Positions 32,039-35,467 of a DNA stretch of 35,467 nt are shown in pieces. The translations under genes were made by a program, and so were the position numbers. The stretch comes from Pseudanabaena biceps PCC 7429 (GTDB lineage: Bacteria > Cyanobacteriota > Cyanobacteriia > Pseudanabaenales > Pseudanabaenaceae), in NCBI RefSeq assembly GCF_000332215.1, contig NZ_ALWB01000024.1, positions 1-35,467 on the forward strand. Direction: 5' to 3'. Every line of letters begins with the position of its first letter. Position 1 is the stretch's first letter. Under the pieces are notes generated by a model. The model made no database searches and was not told where the DNA came from. It saw nothing but the letters and a program-made list of their open reading frames with translations.

Positions 32039-34018
32039 ATGACCACAAAAACTCATTCGTCAAATCGTAAAAACCTAAAACGTGTTTTGCGATCGCATCT
32101 CAGATCCCAAGCCTTTCAACGTGCGGCTGATGCTCCTGATTTGCCAGCGACTCCTTTCCGTTTTGTCTGGTATTTTGTAAGTCAATTTCGCTGGTGGTAT
32201 CTGGCGATGGTGGCTCTCGAAGCACTCCATGCCATTTGTGGAATTATGCTCCCCTTTGCGATCGGCGAGATTATGCGAGGAGTCACTAGAGCCAGTCAGC
32301 ATGGCGCAGGACTAGAAGCGATTTGGAATCCTTTTATTTTGTTCGCCTGTTTAAGCATCGGTGAAGTAATCTTTGGCAAAACCTCTGGGCTAGTGATGAT
32401 CTTGCTACAGCCCGTTTTGCGCCAGCATGTAGCGCGAAATCTTTATGGCTATTTACAGCATCATTCCCATCGCTACATTAGCAATAGTTTCGCAGGAGCC
32501 TTAGCCCATCGCATTGGCGAAACTTCCCTTGGCGTTGCCCGCACTCTATATTCTCTCATTTTTGATTTTATGCCTGTAGGCATCGTGATGACAGTGGCGA
32601 TCGCTCTACTAGCTCGTGTAAATACAGGGCTAGCTCTATTTGTTGGGATTTGGGCTTTCTCCTTTGTTTCCGTTTCCTATTGGCTTGCCTCCCGAAGTCG
32701 TCCCTACGAGCTAGCCGCATCCTCAGCAAGAAGCGAAACCATCGGGCAGATTGTCGATACTGTCACTAATCTCAGCAGTGTGCGTTTATTTGCTCGATTG
32801 GGTTTTGAGCGCAAGTATTTACGCGATCGCCATGCGGTCGAACTGAAGGATGTGAGAAGGGCTAACTGGTATTCGGAGCGGGTAAAACTGTTCCAATTTG
32901 TCGCAGGAGCCGCCCTCAAAATTGGCACGCTCTACTATGCCCTGACCCTATGGAGTCAAGGGAAAATCGAAGTTGCGGATTTTGTCATGGCAAGTAGCAT
33001 TGCTCTTTTGATTATTTCTGAAGCGAAGAATTTAAGTCGTCGCTTTTTAGAATTTTTTGAGCATATTGGCAATGTCAGCAATGGCGTTTACACAATCATT
33101 CAGCCCCATGAAATTATCGATCGCGATCGCCCAATTAACCACTACATTAACCAAGGTAAAATTGAATTTCGGGATGTGGAATTTAGCTATTCCGAGGAAA
33201 AGAAAGTTTTTGATCGCCTCTCAGTTACGATTGAATCGGGTCAAAGAGTAGGATTAGTGGGGTTATCGGGTTCGGGCAAATCTACTTTTGTAAATTTAGT
33301 ATTGCGACTCTTTGATCCGCAATCGGGAAGGATCGCGATCGATGGTGTAGATATTCGCGATATGACCCAAGAAGCTCTCCATGCCCAAATCAGCCTCATC
33401 CCTCAAGATCCATCTCTATTCCATCGCACGCTCCTCGAAAATATTCGCTATGGGCGTTTAGAGGCGAGCGATCGGGAAGTAATGGAAGCTGCAAAAAAAG
33501 CTAATGCCCATGAATTTATCCAACAAATTCGCGAAGGCTATGATTCAATGGTGGGAGAGCGTGGTGTAAAGCTATCGGGTGGTCAGCGTCAAAGAATTGC
33601 GATCGCCAGAGTCATTCTCAAAGATGCACCAATTCTAATTCTCGATGAAGCGACTTCGAGCCTTGATTCGATTACCGAACGCGCCATTCAAGATACTCTG
33701 GACAAAGAGATGAATGGTAAAACCGTAATTGTCGTAGCACACCGTCTTTCTACTATTTCTCATTTAGATCGCATCCTTGTATTTCATCATGGCAAGATAG
33801 TTGAAGATGGTTCCCATGCTGACTTGCTAGAACTAAAAGGTGCATACCATCGCCTATGGCAGATGCAAGCTGGCGGATTCTTACCTGAAAATCTGAGCGA
33901 TCGCAATTTTGCTAATCAAACTCAAAATAACGGTTCTAAAAACGGTTCTCAAATTGGGGCGATCAACTCTCATTCCAATTCCCAAGATCCAGTGATTTCA
34001 GAATTAATTCAAGATTAG
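32039..34018 (+). CDS. ABC exporter, fused permease and ATPase (MsbA/MDR type)
   Basis: The 659-residue half-transporter has six membrane helices in residues about 40-350. A nucleotide-binding domain follows: Walker A VGLSGSGKST, Q-loop IPQDPSLFH, signature LSGGQRQR, Walker B ILILDEATSSLD, and H-loop VAHRLSTIS. It resembles multidrug or lipid exporters that act as homodimers. The C-terminal 45 residues are hydrophilic, N/Q/S-rich and probably disordered. The substrate is unknown; location after the reductase and before ssuA suggests, at most, export of a product of organosulfur use. Confidence 0.93.
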   Translation: MTTKTHSSNRKNLKRVLRSHLRSQAFQRAADAPDLPATPFRFVWYFVSQFRWWYLAMVALEALHAICGIMLPFAIGEIMRGVTRASQHGAGLEAIWNPFILFACLSIGEVIFGKTSGLVMILLQPVLRQHVARNLYGYLQHHSHRYISNSFAGALAHRIGETSLGVARTLYSLIFDFMPVGIVMTVAIALLARVNTGLALFVGIWAFSFVSVSYWLASRSRPYELAASSARSETIGQIVDTVTNLSSVRLFARLGFERKYLRDRHAVELKDVRRANWYSERVKLFQFVAGAALKIGTLYYALTLWSQGKIEVADFVMASSIALLIISEAKNLSRRFLEFFEHIGNVSNGVYTIIQPHEIIDRDRPINHYINQGKIEFRDVEFSYSEEKKVFDRLSVTIESGQRVGLVGLSGSGKSTFVNLVLRLFDPQSGRIAIDGVDIRDMTQEALHAQISLIPQDPSLFHRTLLENIRYGRLEASDREVMEAAKKANAHEFIQQIREGYDSMVGERGVKLSGGQRQRIAIARVILKDAPILILDEATSSLDSITERAIQDTLDKEMNGKTVIVVAHRLSTISHLDRILVFHHGKIVEDGSHADLLELKGAYHRLWQMQAGGFLPENLSDRNFANQTQNNGSKNGSQIGAINSHSNSQDPVISELIQD

Positions 34019-34136
34019 AAATTCGGTTAGCTCCTTTTTATTTCGTTTTTCTATTTCGTTTTTTTGTTTCGATCCCATTTTGTATACCAGTTAACTTGCA
34101 TTTTATTTTGAACCATGGGAGGATTATTTTATAAAC

Positions 34137-34162
34137 TACGGTATTTACGTGTATATTTAGTA
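34137..34162. promoter_or_regulatory. Candidate operator, half-degenerate TACGGTA copy (ssuA)
   Basis: A perfect CTACGGTA at 34136-34143 is followed at the same spacing by TTTAGTAG in place of TACCGTAG. The centre has ACGTGT where the other copies have ACATGT or TCATGT. The site lies 75-100 bp upstream of the sulfonate-binding protein gene. Confidence 0.5.
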
Positions 34163-34236
34163 GATTGCTTGAAATCCTTAATTTACAAAGGATATACAGA
34201 ATTTCAATAATTTCCCATAACTCGCTAGACAAGTCC

Positions 34237-35382
34237 ATGAAAGAACTGCCTCCATTGTTTAAGGTCTTCACTCGCCCCGCTCAAGTCCAAAAAATTAAAC
34301 GGCGATCGCTATTATTTGCCACAGCCTATAGCCTCGTCTTATCCACCACTTTAATTGGTTGTGCATCTAGTCCTACAGCCTCAACTTCGACCGATTCTAA
34401 AGATTCTAAAACAGCATCAACATCTGACATAAAAACTACTGAAACGAACAAACCTACTGCTAGTGGGGAGAAAAAAGTCATTCGGATTGTGCGCTCTAAA
34501 CAACTCACAGCTCTAGCAGTTCTAGAGAAGCAAGGTACCTTAGAGAAAGCCTTTCAACCCCTTGGCTATGAAGTGAAATGGGCTGAATTTGCCGCAGGAC
34601 CTCAGCAACTTGAAGCCTTGAATGCTAATGGTCTCGATATTGCTTCTACTGCCGAATCACCACCTGTATTTTCCCAAGCCGCAGGTAGTCCTCTTGTCTA
34701 TTTAGGAGCCACAGCAACTAATGGCAAACCTGTAGCCCTCCTAGTCGCCAAAGATTCGACTTATAAAACTGCGGCGGATCTTAAAGGCAAAAAGATTGCT
34801 TTCCAGAAAGCATCAATCGGTCACTACTTAGCGGTCAAAGCTTTTGAGAAAGAAGGGCTATCCAATAGTGATTTTGAATCTATCTTTTTACCTCCTGCCG
34901 ATGCTAGTGCCGCTTTTAGTCAAGGCAAAGTTGATGGATGGTTTATTTGGGATCCCTTCGTCACTCGTACAGAATTAAGTGGAGTTGGAAGAGTATTACT
35001 TGATGGAGAAAAGCTCCGTGATACTCGTAACTTCTACACCACAACTCGTAAATATTATGAGGGGAATAAAGATGCCATTAAGCTTTTCTTTGAAGAGCTA
35101 GAAAAGGCTGATGCATGGGTAAAGGCAAATCCTAAGGAAGTTGCTGTTCTACTAACCGATGTGACTAAAGTTGATGCACCCATCTTAGAAAAGATGCACG
35201 CTAAGTATGAATATGGCTTGCGTCCAATTACTGAAGATGTGATTAAAGAGCAAGAGAAAGTTGCTGAGTTTTGGTTCAAATATAAGTTGATTCCGAATAA
35301 GCCCGATGTTCGTGCTGGCTTCTTAAAACCTGAAGAGTACGAATACATTACTCCCAAAAATGTACTTGCTCTTGGAAAGTAA
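34237..35382 (+). CDS. ssuA: Aliphatic sulfonate-binding lipoprotein of the Ssu transporter
   Basis: I chose the ATG at 34237; an upstream TTG at 34165 would start inside the candidate operator. The 381-residue protein has a lipoprotein signal (KIKRRSLLFATAYSLVLS, lipobox TLIGC with the cysteine at residue 42), a Ser/Thr/Lys linker, and then the SsuA/NrtA-type periplasmic binding fold: VIRIVRSKQLTALAVLEKQG, LNANGLDIASTAESPPVFSQA, DLKGKKIAFQKASIGHYLAVKAFEKEGL, and SQGKVDGWFIWDPFVT. The WDPF and GKKIAFQK motifs are typical of aliphatic sulfonate binding proteins. It would deliver sulfonates to SsuC/SsuB, encoded about 15 kb away on the other strand, unless further ssu genes follow beyond the window. 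Confidence 0.92.
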   Translation: MKELPPLFKVFTRPAQVQKIKRRSLLFATAYSLVLSTTLIGCASSPTASTSTDSKDSKTASTSDIKTTETNKPTASGEKKVIRIVRSKQLTALAVLEKQGTLEKAFQPLGYEVKWAEFAAGPQQLEALNANGLDIASTAESPPVFSQAAGSPLVYLGATATNGKPVALLVAKDSTYKTAADLKGKKIAFQKASIGHYLAVKAFEKEGLSNSDFESIFLPPADASAAFSQGKVDGWFIWDPFVTRTELSGVGRVLLDGEKLRDTRNFYTTTRKYYEGNKDAIKLFFEELEKADAWVKANPKEVAVLLTDVTKVDAPILEKMHAKYEYGLRPITEDVIKEQEKVAEFWFKYKLIPNKPDVRAGFLKPEEYEYITPKNVLALGK

Positions 35383-35400
35383 ACAAAGTCTGAAATCATC

Positions 35401-35467
35401 AACTAAGCAGTTAAGCATAATTAAAAACTAAAACCAGAGAGCGTGCCGCCCGCGCAGCGGGCGGCAC
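35401..35467. repeat. Dispersed hairpin repeat with variable core (copy 6, cut by window end)
   Basis: The left end AGCATAATTAAAAACTAAAACC and the stem GTGCCGCCCGC (35443-35453) with GCGGGCGGCAC (35457-35467, loop GCA) match the family pattern. The right arm lies beyond the window. Confidence 0.8.

Noticed and set aside
34165-34236. TTG 34165 as start of the SsuA-type lipoprotein
   Set aside because: It would begin directly after the candidate operator and put 24 extra residues before a normal lipoprotein signal. ATG 34237 is the natural start.

Overview
The window looks like chromosomal DNA from a filamentous, Pseudanabaena-type cyanobacterium. The evidence is the very frequent HIP1 octamer GCGATCGC in genes on both strands, SLH-domain cell-surface proteins and an SLH porin, a RibBA with the long cyanobacterial C-terminal extension, DUF2808 and DUF29 proteins, a Pkn2-type kinase, and many intergenic hairpin repeats. 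The genus is an inference. No rRNA, tRNA, CRISPR array or intact transposase was seen.

Positions 1-5425 (+) hold the 3' end of an extracellular or thylakoid-anchored contractile injection system (CIS) operon. It has a very long, disordered IQR-motif protein (5' end outside the window), a CIS tube/LysM-family protein, a VgrG/gp5-like spike and a PAAR-like tip. The operon stops at a 43-residue one-helix membrane protein (possibly NdhP) that overlaps the 3' end of ribBA on the other strand. Positions 5.7-11 kb are housekeeping and cell-surface genes: ribBA, an SLH protein, a BASS-family transporter and a HAD phosphatase. Hairpin-rich repeats separate them.

Positions 11.2-35.4 kb look like an organic-sulfur scavenging region. 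On the minus strand are ssuC-ssuB-ssuE-nitroreductase, then an SLH porin and an arylsulfatase. On the plus strand are a TauE/SafE-type exporter, a Tas-like aldo/keto reductase, a glutathione transferase, a flavin-dependent monooxygenase of the NtaA/DszA type, an amidohydrolase, a second aldo/keto reductase, an ABC exporter, and an SsuA-type sulfonate-binding lipoprotein at the right edge. A plausible scheme is that sulfate esters and sulfonates cross the outer membrane through the porin, the sulfatase frees sulfate in the periplasm, SsuA/B/C import sulfonates, SsuE and the nitroreductase supply reduced flavin, the monooxygenase cleaves the C-S bond, and excess sulfite leaves through TauE. A Ser/Thr kinase flanked by two DUF29 genes and a few unrelated genes lie within the region.

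Two regulatory signals stand out. A 26-bp dyad, TACGGTA-N12-TACCGTA, lies upstream of the porin and of ssuC, and a half-degenerate copy lies upstream of ssuA. A separate 127-nt leader, about 70% identical by hand alignment and ungapped up to the start codon, lies upstream of two unrelated genes: an ssuE-like pseudogene and the amidohydrolase. Two decayed genes (ssuE-like and GFA-like) and a dispersed hairpin family with conserved ends and variable stems show that the region has been rearranged.
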